In this document: piece after piece, positions 41,450 through 49,396 of the stretch
Position numbering within the stretch: the first letter of the stretch is position 1
Layout: each line of letters opens with the position of its first letter
Assembly (NCBI RefSeq): GCF_029590555.1
Contig: NZ_CP081002.1
Location: 372,001-436,000, forward strand
DNA: 64,000 bases
Direction: 5' to 3'
Source: Sphingobium sp. V4
GTDB taxonomy: Bacteria > Pseudomonadota > Alphaproteobacteria > Sphingomonadales > Sphingomonadaceae
Program-made: the position numbers and the translations under genes
The notes under the pieces: generated by a model
Database searches by the model: none
Told to the model about the DNA's origin: nothing
What the model saw: the letters and a program-made list of their open reading frames with translations, nothing else

Positions 41450-44152
41450 TCAATAGGTGATCCGGGCCGTCAGGCTGATGCGACGATCGTTCACCACCAC
41501 GTCACGCGGACGGCTGTCGATGCCGAAATAGGTCGCACGACGCGTGTTGGTCAGGTTCGTGCCATCGACCGCCAGTGCGAACTGGGGCGTGACATTATAG
41601 CTGATCGACGCGTCCAGCTGCCCGAACGGCTTGTTGAAGATCGGCAGGTTGCCGGTGCCGTTGCCCGCCGTGGTGACGACATATTTGCTGCGCCAGTTAT
41701 AGGCGACGCGCGCCGACAGCCCGCCCAGTTCATAGATGCCGACCAGATTGTAATTATATTTGGACAGCAGCTCCAGCGGCACGTTCGTCACGGGACCGGA
41801 GGTCGCCGGCGACGGCGCCTGCGAGTCCACATAGGTGAAGTTGGCCTGCATCCCCAGGCCACTCAGCGGTCCGGGCAGGAAGTCGAAGAACTGCTGATAG
41901 GCCAGTTCAAAGCCCTTCACCTTACCCTTGGCGACATTATTGTAGGACGTCACCTCATAGTCATAGCTGTTGCCATTGCCGAAGGTGACGTTCCGCGTCG
42001 AAACCGCCGTCTGGATGTAATTCTTGATATTCTTGTAGAAAGCCGCCGCCGTCAGCGAACCGGTGCGCGAGAAATACCATTCCAGCGACGCGTCCAGATT
42101 ATCCGACTTCATCGGCTTGAGGAACGGATTGCCGCCGCTCGTGGTGTGAACCTGGTTCTGCTGCGCGCTGCCCGGCTCGGTGATGGTCAGGCTCGGGTTC
42201 AGCTGGGTGAAGGTCGGCCGCGAGATATTCTTCGCCGCCGCCAGGCGCAATTGCAGATTGTCCATCAGGTGGATGCGCAGGTTCAGGCTCGGCAGGACCG
42301 AGGTGTAGCTGCGCGACACGGCGATCGGGTTGAAGACCGTCGTGCCGGTACTTTCTGTCCCGTCCGGGTTCTGGATGATGGGGGTCTGCTGATAATAGCC
42401 CGACACGTCCAGGTCGGTGCGGACGACACGGACACCGATATTGCCGTCGACCGGATCGGTCTTGAAGAAGGCGGTGGCATAGCCGGTATAGGTCTTCTGC
42501 CGCTGCTCATTGGTGCCGCTCTGGACATAGGCCGGCGCGCTGGCGATGCCCAGCGTGTCGAGCGTCTGCTGATAGTTGCGGATGATGCCACGGTTGAAGG
42601 CGATGATGTTGCCGAAGAGGTCGGCGTCGCCACGGAAGAAATCGCTCAGGTCGACATTTTCCAGCTCGGTCGGAATGGCCGACAGGCCGGTGTAGCGATA
42701 ACCGGTGTCGATCGTCCGGTTCTTGCGGTCGGCGAAGCGGATGCCCGCCTTGATCGACGACAGGATGCCGGCATCGAAACGATATTCGCCATCCACGCGT
42801 GCGGTCTTGTCCGACGCCTTGGATTCGTTGAGATTGTCGAGATAGAAGGCGCTGTTATAGGTCGCCGGATTGGTGAGGCCGGTGGCCGAACCTATGTTCA
42901 CGACCGGGACCGATCCCGAAATATCCTGGTACAGCGTATCGGCCATGCCGTTGAGGCCGAAGATCGAACGCAGATTCTTGGTCTTCGCATCGACATATTG
43001 ACCATCGGCGGTGACCGTCAGATTCTCGGTCGGCTTCCACTTCAGGTTCAGCGAATAGTCGGTCGTCTTCGACCGGCGGGTCTGCGCGCTGGTGTTGTTG
43101 CCGATCGGCAGGTCGATGAAGGTGCCGCTCTGGAAATCGCCATTGTCGGCATAGGTGAAGGGCGCGCCCGGTTGCGGCTGGATCGCGCTCGTCGAGGTAT
43201 AGGCGAAGAAGCTGTAGTCATCGAAGCGGAACTTATAGTCCGACCGGAAGACCTCCGCCGTCAGTTCCAGCGTATCGCTCGGGCGCCACTGAACCGACAC
43301 GTCCGTGCCCAGACGGCGACGATCGCCATAGACTTCGCCGATGCCGGTACCATGCGGCAGGGTGGTCGTCTGGCCGGTGCGGCCCAGCGTCGCCAGGACG
43401 GCGGCGTCTGCGGCATTGGTGGGATCGAGCGTGTAGAAAGGCTCGGTCGAAATCGTATCCTGACGGAAGGCGGTCTTCTGGAAGGAAACGCTGGCGAGGA
43501 TGCCGATCTCGCCGATACTGGTGTCCCAGCGATCGCTGAGCATCAGCGACGCCGATGGCTTATATTTGTCGACCAGGTCGAAATGACTCTGCGTCAGCGT
43601 CGCCGCCGCCTTGAAGCCGTCGAAATCAAAGGGCTTGCGCGTGCGGAAGTTGATCGTGCCCGACAGCTGGTCTTCGATCAGGTCGGCCGACGGGTTCTTG
43701 TAGACGTCGATACCGGCGAGCAGTTCGGAGGGAATATCCTCCAGGCTGAGCTGGTTTGCGCCGCTGGCAGTGAAGATGTCGCGGCCGTTGAGCTCGGTGC
43801 GGACCTGGGTCAGGCCGCGGATCGCTACCGAACTGCCTTCGCCATATTGGCGCTGCACCTGAATGCCGGGAATGCGCTGCAACGCTTCGGCGACATTGCG
43901 GTCGGGCAGCTTGCCGATGTCTTCAGCAACGATCGAATCGACGATCACGTCCGAATTACGCTTGATCGACAGAGCGTTCGAAAGACTCGCGCGCACGCCG
44001 GTAACGACGATGTCGCCTTCGTCCGCCGGGGCGGCATCGGCCTGCGGAATGCTATCCTGAGCGAAGGCGCTGGCGCCGCAGCCCAGCGCGATACTGGCAA
44101 CCGAGATGCTCGCCAGCAGCGCAGCACGGCGCATGTGAATCATAGTGGACAT
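41450..44152 (-). CDS. TonB-dependent receptor (large, glycan type)
   Basis: This 900-residue outer-membrane receptor begins MSTMIHMRRAALLASISVAS with a signal peptide cut at AFA-QD. A plug domain follows (GDIVVTGVRASLSNALSIKR, DIGKLPDRNVAEALQRIPGI, VAIRGLTQVRTELNGRDIF) and the barrel ends RRISLTARITY. The sequence is of the TIGR01782-like class common in oligosaccharide loci. AGGAAAGGG precedes the ATG at 44152. It is the first gene of the leftward operon and is divergent from the IclR-led glycosidase operon, so it probably imports the oligosaccharide that those enzymes cut. Confidence 0.93.
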   Translation of the reverse strand: MSTMIHMRRAALLASISVASIALGCGASAFAQDSIPQADAAPADEGDIVVTGVRASLSNALSIKRNSDVIVDSIVAEDIGKLPDRNVAEALQRIPGIQVQRQYGEGSSVAIRGLTQVRTELNGRDIFTASGANQLSLEDIPSELLAGIDVYKNPSADLIEDQLSGTINFRTRKPFDFDGFKAAATLTQSHFDLVDKYKPSASLMLSDRWDTSIGEIGILASVSFQKTAFRQDTISTEPFYTLDPTNAADAAVLATLGRTGQTTTLPHGTGIGEVYGDRRRLGTDVSVQWRPSDTLELTAEVFRSDYKFRFDDYSFFAYTSTSAIQPQPGAPFTYADNGDFQSGTFIDLPIGNNTSAQTRRSKTTDYSLNLKWKPTENLTVTADGQYVDAKTKNLRSIFGLNGMADTLYQDISGSVPVVNIGSATGLTNPATYNSAFYLDNLNESKASDKTARVDGEYRFDAGILSSIKAGIRFADRKNRTIDTGYRYTGLSAIPTELENVDLSDFFRGDADLFGNIIAFNRGIIRNYQQTLDTLGIASAPAYVQSGTNEQRQKTYTGYATAFFKTDPVDGNIGVRVVRTDLDVSGYYQQTPIIQNPDGTESTGTTVFNPIAVSRSYTSVLPSLNLRIHLMDNLQLRLAAAKNISRPTFTQLNPSLTITEPGSAQQNQVHTTSGGNPFLKPMKSDNLDASLEWYFSRTGSLTAAAFYKNIKNYIQTAVSTRNVTFGNGNSYDYEVTSYNNVAKGKVKGFELAYQQFFDFLPGPLSGLGMQANFTYVDSQAPSPATSGPVTNVPLELLSKYNYNLVGIYELGGLSARVAYNWRSKYVVTTAGNGTGNLPIFNKPFGQLDASISYNVTPQFALAVDGTNLTNTRRATYFGIDSRPRDVVVNDRRISLTARITY

Positions 44153-44291
44153 GAAACCCTTTCCTCTCCCTGGCTCCCGATTCGGAGCATCGATCAATTC
44201 GCGGCCACGCCCGGCGCGGCCAGATACTTCCCTGCAAAGCATCGGGACCGCCATTGGGAGCGATACCACGATGGGCACCCATTACTCCCAC

Positions 44292-44327
44292 ATTTCAAAT
44301 TATGAAATATAAAAATTGATTTTATAT
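44292..44327. promoter_or_regulatory. double AT-rich dyad between the divergent operons (IclR operator candidate)
   Basis: Two inverted repeats overlap: ATTTCA-N5-TGAAAT (44292-44308) and ATATAAAA-N5-TTTTATAT (44307-44327), centred about 17 bp apart. They lie in a short AT-rich island about 140 bp upstream of the TonB gene and 75-110 bp upstream of the IclR gene. IclR-family sites are often short TTTC/GAAA dyads, so the adjacent IclR protein is the likely ligand. The rest of the 248-bp gap holds no other signal I can name. Confidence 0.55.
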
Positions 44328-44400
44328 GTGCATATTGTGTAGGAAGCCGTTACCGGCGATGACGCCCTGACAGGCAATAGACCAGGACTTTCGGGAAGGG

Positions 44401-45192
44401 ATGGGGATGGACGGCAAGACGCGCTACCAGGCGCCGGCGCTCAAGAAAGGGCTGGAAATTCTGGAGCTTCTGGCCGGCGCAACCGACCCCCTCATCATGT
44501 CCGACATATCCGCCGCCTTGGGCCGATCGGTCAGCGAAATCTTCCGGATGCTGCAAGTGCTGGAGGAGCATGGCTATATCGCCCGCGCCGAGGATGGCTA
44601 TCGCCTGACCAACCGGCTGTTCGCCCTGGGCATGAACCAGCCGCCGATTCGCGACCTGGCATCGACCGCGCTGCCGGTGATGCAGGATCTCGCCCGCAAG
44701 GCGGGACAGAGCTGCCACCTCGCCGTCGCGTCGGGCCCGGAAATGGTCGTCATCATCGCTATCGAGGCGCCTGGCCTCTCCGGTTTCGCCGTGCGCGTCG
44801 GCTATCGGCGGCCGCTCCATCGCTCCAACAGCGGCCGTATCCTGCTCGCCTTCCAGCCACCCGAAGCGCGGGCCGCGATGCTGGAGGATATACGCGCGAT
44901 CACCGACGAACTGGACGAGGCGGACCTGACCGCTCGCCTCGACGCCACCGTCACGGCCGGCGGCGCCATTTCGCCCAGTCCGATGCTGACCGGCATCACG
45001 GATCTGTCCGCCCCGATCCTGGTCGGCGGCGTGGCGCGGGCTGCGTTGACCATGCCGTTCGTTGACGGCGCCGCCAATCGCGCCACGATGGAACAATGCA
45101 GCCAGTTGGTGCGCGATGCGGCCCATAATATCGGCACTGCCATGTCGCCGATCTTCGTGGTGCCACCCCGCGCCGCGGACGACGATCAATGA
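44401..45192 (+). CDS. IclR-family transcriptional regulator
   Basis: This 263-residue protein has an N-terminal winged helix (LKKGLEILELLAGATDPLIM, SDISAALGRSVSEIFRMLQV, GYIARAEDGYRLTNRLF) and an IclR effector domain (QSCHLAVASGPEMVVIIAIE, HRSNSGRILLAF, ITDLSAPIL). It is the first gene of the rightward glycosidase operon and faces the divergent TonB/fucose operon, so it probably controls both from the AT-rich dyads between them. Its stop overlaps the next start (ATGA). The effector may be fucose or a fuconate-derived intermediate; this is a guess. Confidence 0.9.
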   Translation: MGMDGKTRYQAPALKKGLEILELLAGATDPLIMSDISAALGRSVSEIFRMLQVLEEHGYIARAEDGYRLTNRLFALGMNQPPIRDLASTALPVMQDLARKAGQSCHLAVASGPEMVVIIAIEAPGLSGFAVRVGYRRPLHRSNSGRILLAFQPPEARAAMLEDIRAITDELDEADLTARLDATVTAGGAISPSPMLTGITDLSAPILVGGVARAALTMPFVDGAANRATMEQCSQLVRDAAHNIGTAMSPIFVVPPRAADDDQ

Positions 45193-46157
45193 CCGGCATG
45201 AACAGGCGCGCAGCGCTGATCGCCGCAGCAGGACTGGCCGTGATGCCGGGCCTCGCGTCCGCGCAGGCAGGCGCAACCGACGAAGTCATCGACCTGTGGC
45301 CCGGCACGCCGCCCGGCGACACCGGCGCGACGATCGTCCGCAGGATCGACGACCAGTCGAAGGACGCGGCGAGGCCGGACCGTTGGGTGACGGGCATTGA
45401 TCGGCCGGTGCTGATCGTCCGCCGCCCTGCCCGCGCCAATGGCGCGGCGATGCTGGTCGTTCCGGGCGGCGGCTATGGCTTCCTCTCCTACGATAATGAA
45501 GGCACCAGCCAGGCCAACTGGTTGAACGCGCGCGGGATCACCGCGTTCATCCTGCTCTATCGGCTGCCCGGTGAGGGCTGGACACGGCGCGAGGATGTGC
45601 CGTTGCAGGATGCACAAAGGGCGATGCGGATCATCCGCGCCAGAGCTGTCCATTTCGGTGTCGACGCAAGCCGCGTCGGCGTACTCGGTTTCTCGGCCGG
45701 GGGGCACCTGGCCGGGTCGCTGGCGACGCGCCATGGCGAAACGGTCTATCATCCCGTCGATGCCGCCGACCGGCAAAATGCCCGCCCCGACGTTGCAGGC
45801 CTAGTCTATCCCGTCGTCAGTCTCGACGCGCCTTTCACCCATGGCGGGTCGCGCGACAATCTGCTGGGCGCGAACGCGCCCGAAGCTATGTGCCGGGCAC
45901 GCTCGGTCGAGCGGCGGGTCGATCCGGCCACCTCGCCCGTCTTCCTGGTTCATGCGAGCGACGACGGGCTGGTGCCGCCCGCCAATAGCATCTCCCTGTT
46001 CCAGGCCATGGAAGCGGCGAGGCGTCCCGTCGCTCTCCATATCTTCGAGGATGGGGGCCATGGCTTCGGCGTCCGCCTGCCACGCACGATGCAGGCTGCT
46101 GCCTGGCCCGGTCTCTTCGCGACCTTCGCCGCCCGGCACGGACTTGTCCCTGCATGA
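45189..46157 (+). CDS. exported alpha/beta-hydrolase, acetylesterase-like
   Basis: This 322-residue protein has a twin-arginine-like start (NRRAALIAAAGLAVM) and a likely cleavage at ASA-QA. VVPGGGYGFLSYDNEG (oxyanion region), GFSAGGHLAGS (nucleophile Ser), HASDDGLVPPANS (Asp) and DGGHGFGVR (His) match the BD-FAE/xylan-esterase-like family. In a xyloglucan-type locus it would remove acetyl groups from side-chain sugars. It is joined to both neighbours by ATGA overlaps. A start at the internal ATG 45198 is also possible. Confidence 0.85.
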   Translation: MTGMNRRAALIAAAGLAVMPGLASAQAGATDEVIDLWPGTPPGDTGATIVRRIDDQSKDAARPDRWVTGIDRPVLIVRRPARANGAAMLVVPGGGYGFLSYDNEGTSQANWLNARGITAFILLYRLPGEGWTRREDVPLQDAQRAMRIIRARAVHFGVDASRVGVLGFSAGGHLAGSLATRHGETVYHPVDAADRQNARPDVAGLVYPVVSLDAPFTHGGSRDNLLGANAPEAMCRARSVERRVDPATSPVFLVHASDDGLVPPANSISLFQAMEAARRPVALHIFEDGGHGFGVRLPRTMQAAAWPGLFATFAARHGLVPA

Positions 46158-46948
46158 AGGCAGCCCTCGCCTTCCTTCTGCTGGTGTCGGGCGCAACCGG
46201 CGCGCTGGCGGCGGCGCCTGCCCCCTATCGAAGCGCGCCCGAGCGGCGCACGGTGGCGGACAAGGACTGGGGACCATGGCTCGGCCCGTTCCGCGCCAGG
46301 CTGGTGCCCAGCCTGATGCAGGATTTTGGCGAACGCTATCTCTACGCCCAGGCCAACGCTGCGCTGCCCGCGCCCGCGCCCGGCGAGCAACGTGTCGTCT
46401 TTCTGGGAGATTCCATCACCGACGGCTGGAACCTCACCGCCAGCTTTCCCGGCAAGCCCTATGTCAATCGCGGCATCGGCAGCCAGGTGACGGCGCAGAT
46501 GCTGCTCCGCTTCCATCAGGATGTCGTGGCGTTGAAGCCAAGGGTCGTGGTGATCCTCGCGGGAATCAATGACGTGCAGGGCTTCCTGCAGCAGGAAAGC
46601 CCGGAGCAGATCGAGAGCAACTGGGAGGCGATGGCGGACCTCGCCCATGCGCACGGTATCAAGGTCGTGTTCGGGTCTATCCTGCCGGTCAACGATTACA
46701 CCCCGGCGGCGAAGAATGTGGTGCAGGAGCGCAAGCCCGCACTGCTGGTCGGGCTCAACGCCTGGCTCCGCGCCTTCTGCGTGCGGCGGGGCCATGTCTT
46801 CGCCGATTATCACGCCGCGCTCGTCGACCGGAACGGCCTGATGGCCGCCGCCTACACACAGGACGGAGTGCATCCGCTCGAAAATGGTTATGCCAGGATG
46901 GCGCCGATCGCGGAGCGCGCGATCGAACAGGCGCTCGCCCAAAGATGA
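46154..46948 (+). CDS. SGNH/GDSL hydrolase 1, exported (acetylesterase-like)
   Basis: This 264-residue protein has a signal peptide (MKAALAFLLLVSGATGALAA). SGNH blocks are present: block I VVFLGDSITDGW (Ser), block II NRGIGSQ (Gly), block III LAGINDVQG (Asn) and block V DGVHPLENGY (Asp-x-x-His). Such enzymes deacetylate plant polysaccharides. It starts by ATGA overlap with the upstream hydrolase and ends by ATGA overlap with a second SGNH gene of similar size, suggesting duplication with altered specificity. Confidence 0.88.
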   Translation: MKAALAFLLLVSGATGALAAAPAPYRSAPERRTVADKDWGPWLGPFRARLVPSLMQDFGERYLYAQANAALPAPAPGEQRVVFLGDSITDGWNLTASFPGKPYVNRGIGSQVTAQMLLRFHQDVVALKPRVVVILAGINDVQGFLQQESPEQIESNWEAMADLAHAHGIKVVFGSILPVNDYTPAAKNVVQERKPALLVGLNAWLRAFCVRRGHVFADYHAALVDRNGLMAAAYTQDGVHPLENGYARMAPIAERAIEQALAQR

Positions 46949-47754
46949 CGAGGAAGAGGATGCTGCGACTTATCGCTTTTTGCTGCGCGCTTGCGCTGAC
47001 CGGCCCGGCTCTGGCCGAAACGAAAGTGCCAGGCGATCCCCATGCCGACGATCCGGTCGGCATCGTCGCCGACCCCTGTCCCGTTCACGCCAAGCCGACC
47101 AACGAGGCGGAATGGAAGATGTGGAACCTCCACATGCTGACCCGCGATTTCGGGCAACTCTGCCGCTACGCCGCCGACAACCGGGCGCTGGAAGGCAAGA
47201 AGGTGCGGGTGGTGTTCATGGGCGATTCGATCACCGACAACTGGATCAACGCCGACCCCTCGATGTTCACCGACGGCATCGTCGATCGCGGCATCAGCGG
47301 CCAGACGACTGCGCAGATGCTGGTGCGGTTCCGCAACGACGTGATCGCGCTCAAGCCTCAGGCCGTCCACATCATGGCCATGACCAACGACGTCGCCGGC
47401 AATACCGGCGCTGCGACGATGGAAACCGTCCTCGGTCATATTCAGAGCATGGCCGACCTCGCCCGCGCCAACGGGATCAAGGTCATCATCGCCTCTGTCC
47501 CCCCGGCGGGTGCCTTCCCATGGAGTCCGGCAATGAAGCCCGCGCCGCAGATCGCGGCGATCAATCAGTGGCTCGCCGCCTATGCCCGGGCCAATGGCTT
47601 CACCTTCGTCGATTATCACGCGGCGATGGCGCAGGCGGACGGTGCGATGAAGCCCGGGCTCTCCAGCGACGGCGTGCATCCGACGAAGGAAGGCTACGCC
47701 ATCATGCGCCCGCTGGCGCAAGCTGCCATCGCCAGGACGCTGGGGACGAAGTGA
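46945..47754 (+). CDS. SGNH/GDSL hydrolase 2, exported
   Basis: This 269-residue protein has a signal peptide ending at ALA-ET. It has VVFMGDSITDNW (Ser), DRGISGQTTAQMLVRF (Gly), MAMTNDVAGN (Asn; the usual Gly before N is replaced by Thr) and SDGVHPTKEGY (Asp/His). It resembles the preceding SGNH protein but has a longer N-terminal Cys-containing stretch (DPCPVHAKPTNEAEWKMW). It probably also acts on ester groups of the imported glycan. Its TGA shares a base with the next start (TGATG). Confidence 0.87.
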   Translation: MTRKRMLRLIAFCCALALTGPALAETKVPGDPHADDPVGIVADPCPVHAKPTNEAEWKMWNLHMLTRDFGQLCRYAADNRALEGKKVRVVFMGDSITDNWINADPSMFTDGIVDRGISGQTTAQMLVRFRNDVIALKPQAVHIMAMTNDVAGNTGAATMETVLGHIQSMADLARANGIKVIIASVPPAGAFPWSPAMKPAPQIAAINQWLAAYARANGFTFVDYHAAMAQADGAMKPGLSSDGVHPTKEGYAIMRPLAQAAIARTLGTK

Positions 47755-49379
47755 TGGACCGCTTCGGACGCCGCGCCTTCCTCGCCGGGACCGCCGCGCT
47801 CGGCCTCGCCCGCGCGGCCCGCGCCGCCAGCCCGATGGGCACGATGCGCGGACCGGTGCAGCCAAGCTGGCCGTCGCTGGTCGACAATTACCGCTACCCC
47901 GACTGGTTCCGGGACGCGAAGCTCGGCCTCTGGTCGCATTGGGGGCCGCAATCGGTGCCGGCCCAGGGCGACTGGTATGGCCGCTTCCTGTATATCCAGG
48001 GCCACCCGATGTACGAACATCATCTGAAGACCTACGGTCATCCGTCGGCCTCGGGGATGAAGGACATCCAGAATCTCTGGACCGCCGACAAGTGGGAACC
48101 CGATGCACTGATCGCCCGCTATCAGAAGGCGGGCGCGAAATATTTCATGGCGCTGGCCTGCCATCACGACAATCTGGACTGCTATGACAGCCGCTATCAC
48201 GCCTGGAACAGTCTGCGCGTCGGGCCGAAGAAGGATGTGGTCGGCATCTGGGAAAAGGCGGCGCGGGGCGCTGGCCTGAAATTCGGCGTATCCAACCATG
48301 CCGCCCATGCCTGGCACTGGTATCAGCCCGCCTATGGCTATGACCCGGCGGGCGACCGGAAGGGCGTGCGCTACGACGCCTTTCGCCTGCGCAAGGAGGA
48401 TGGCAAGGGGCAGTGGTGGGACGGTCTCGACCCGCAGGAACTCTACACCGGCGGCCATGCCGTGTTGCCCGACGGCATCGACAGCATCGAGGCGATGAAC
48501 CAGTGGCATGACGCGAATAACGGCCAGTGGATCGAGACGGGGCCAAAGGACGACCCGGCCTACGTCACGCGCTGGCTGCTGCGCCAGACCGATCTGGTCG
48601 CGAAATACAAACCCGACCTTGTCTATATGGACGATCATGAACTGCCCTTCGGCCCGGTCGGGCTCGAGGCGGCGGCGGACTATTATAACCGCTCGATCGA
48701 CTGGCATGGCCAGATCGACGTCGTGCTGACCGGCAAGCAGCTCAAGCCCTATGCCCGCTTCGGCATGGTGCAGGATGTGGAGCGCGGCTTTGCCGATCGC
48801 CTTTGGGACGAGCCGTGGCAGACCGACACCTGCATCGGCGACTGGTTCTACAACGAAGCCCGCCTGCGCGACAAAAGCTACAAGAGCGCGGAAGAGGTAA
48901 TCCAGCGACTGGCCGATGTGGTGTCGAAGAACGGCAATCTCCTCCTCTCCATCCCGCAACCCGGCGACGGGTCTATCGACAGCGAGACGGAGAAGGTTCT
49001 GGACGGCATGGCGGCGTGGATGGTCCATGGCGGCGAGGCGATCTTCGGGTCGCGGCCGTGGCGCATCTATGGCGAAGGGCCGACCCGGCTGATCGCGGGG
49101 ATGCAGAATGAGGAAAAGGCCAAGCCCTTCACCGCGCAGGACATCCGTTTCACGACCAACAAGGGCGCGCTCTACGCGCTGTTCCTCGGCCGTGCGGCCG
49201 GACCTACGACCATCCGCTCACTGGCGCACGGGCGCGTGGCCGGGCAGATCGAGCGGGTGACGCTGCTCGGCGGCGGTCCGCTCGCCTTCCGCCAGGATGA
49301 CGCGGGTCTCCGTTTCGACATGCCCCACGGCATCAATTTCGTGCCCGCCGTCCGGATCGACGGTCGCGGCCTCGTTTGA
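47754..49379 (+). CDS. GH29 alpha-L-fucosidase, Tat-exported
   Basis: This 541-residue protein has a clear twin-arginine signal (GRRAFLAGTAALGLARAARA). The catalytic TIM barrel is typical of GH29: WFRDAKLGLWSHWGPQSVPA, ARYQKAGAKYFMALACHHDN, DCYDSRYHAWNSLRVGPKKD, LKFGVSNHAAHAW and the nucleophile region KPDLVYMDDHELPFG. GNLLLSIPQPGDGSID begins the C-terminal part. It would remove alpha-linked fucose from the galactose of fucosylated xyloglucan, feeding the fucose permease and oxidation enzymes encoded divergently. The start is at 47754, coupled to the SGNH stop. Confidence 0.93.
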   Translation: MDRFGRRAFLAGTAALGLARAARAASPMGTMRGPVQPSWPSLVDNYRYPDWFRDAKLGLWSHWGPQSVPAQGDWYGRFLYIQGHPMYEHHLKTYGHPSASGMKDIQNLWTADKWEPDALIARYQKAGAKYFMALACHHDNLDCYDSRYHAWNSLRVGPKKDVVGIWEKAARGAGLKFGVSNHAAHAWHWYQPAYGYDPAGDRKGVRYDAFRLRKEDGKGQWWDGLDPQELYTGGHAVLPDGIDSIEAMNQWHDANNGQWIETGPKDDPAYVTRWLLRQTDLVAKYKPDLVYMDDHELPFGPVGLEAAADYYNRSIDWHGQIDVVLTGKQLKPYARFGMVQDVERGFADRLWDEPWQTDTCIGDWFYNEARLRDKSYKSAEEVIQRLADVVSKNGNLLLSIPQPGDGSIDSETEKVLDGMAAWMVHGGEAIFGSRPWRIYGEGPTRLIAGMQNEEKAKPFTAQDIRFTTNKGALYALFLGRAAGPTTIRSLAHGRVAGQIERVTLLGGGPLAFRQDDAGLRFDMPHGINFVPAVRIDGRGLV

Positions 49380-49396
49380 AGACAGGGAATTCAGGA

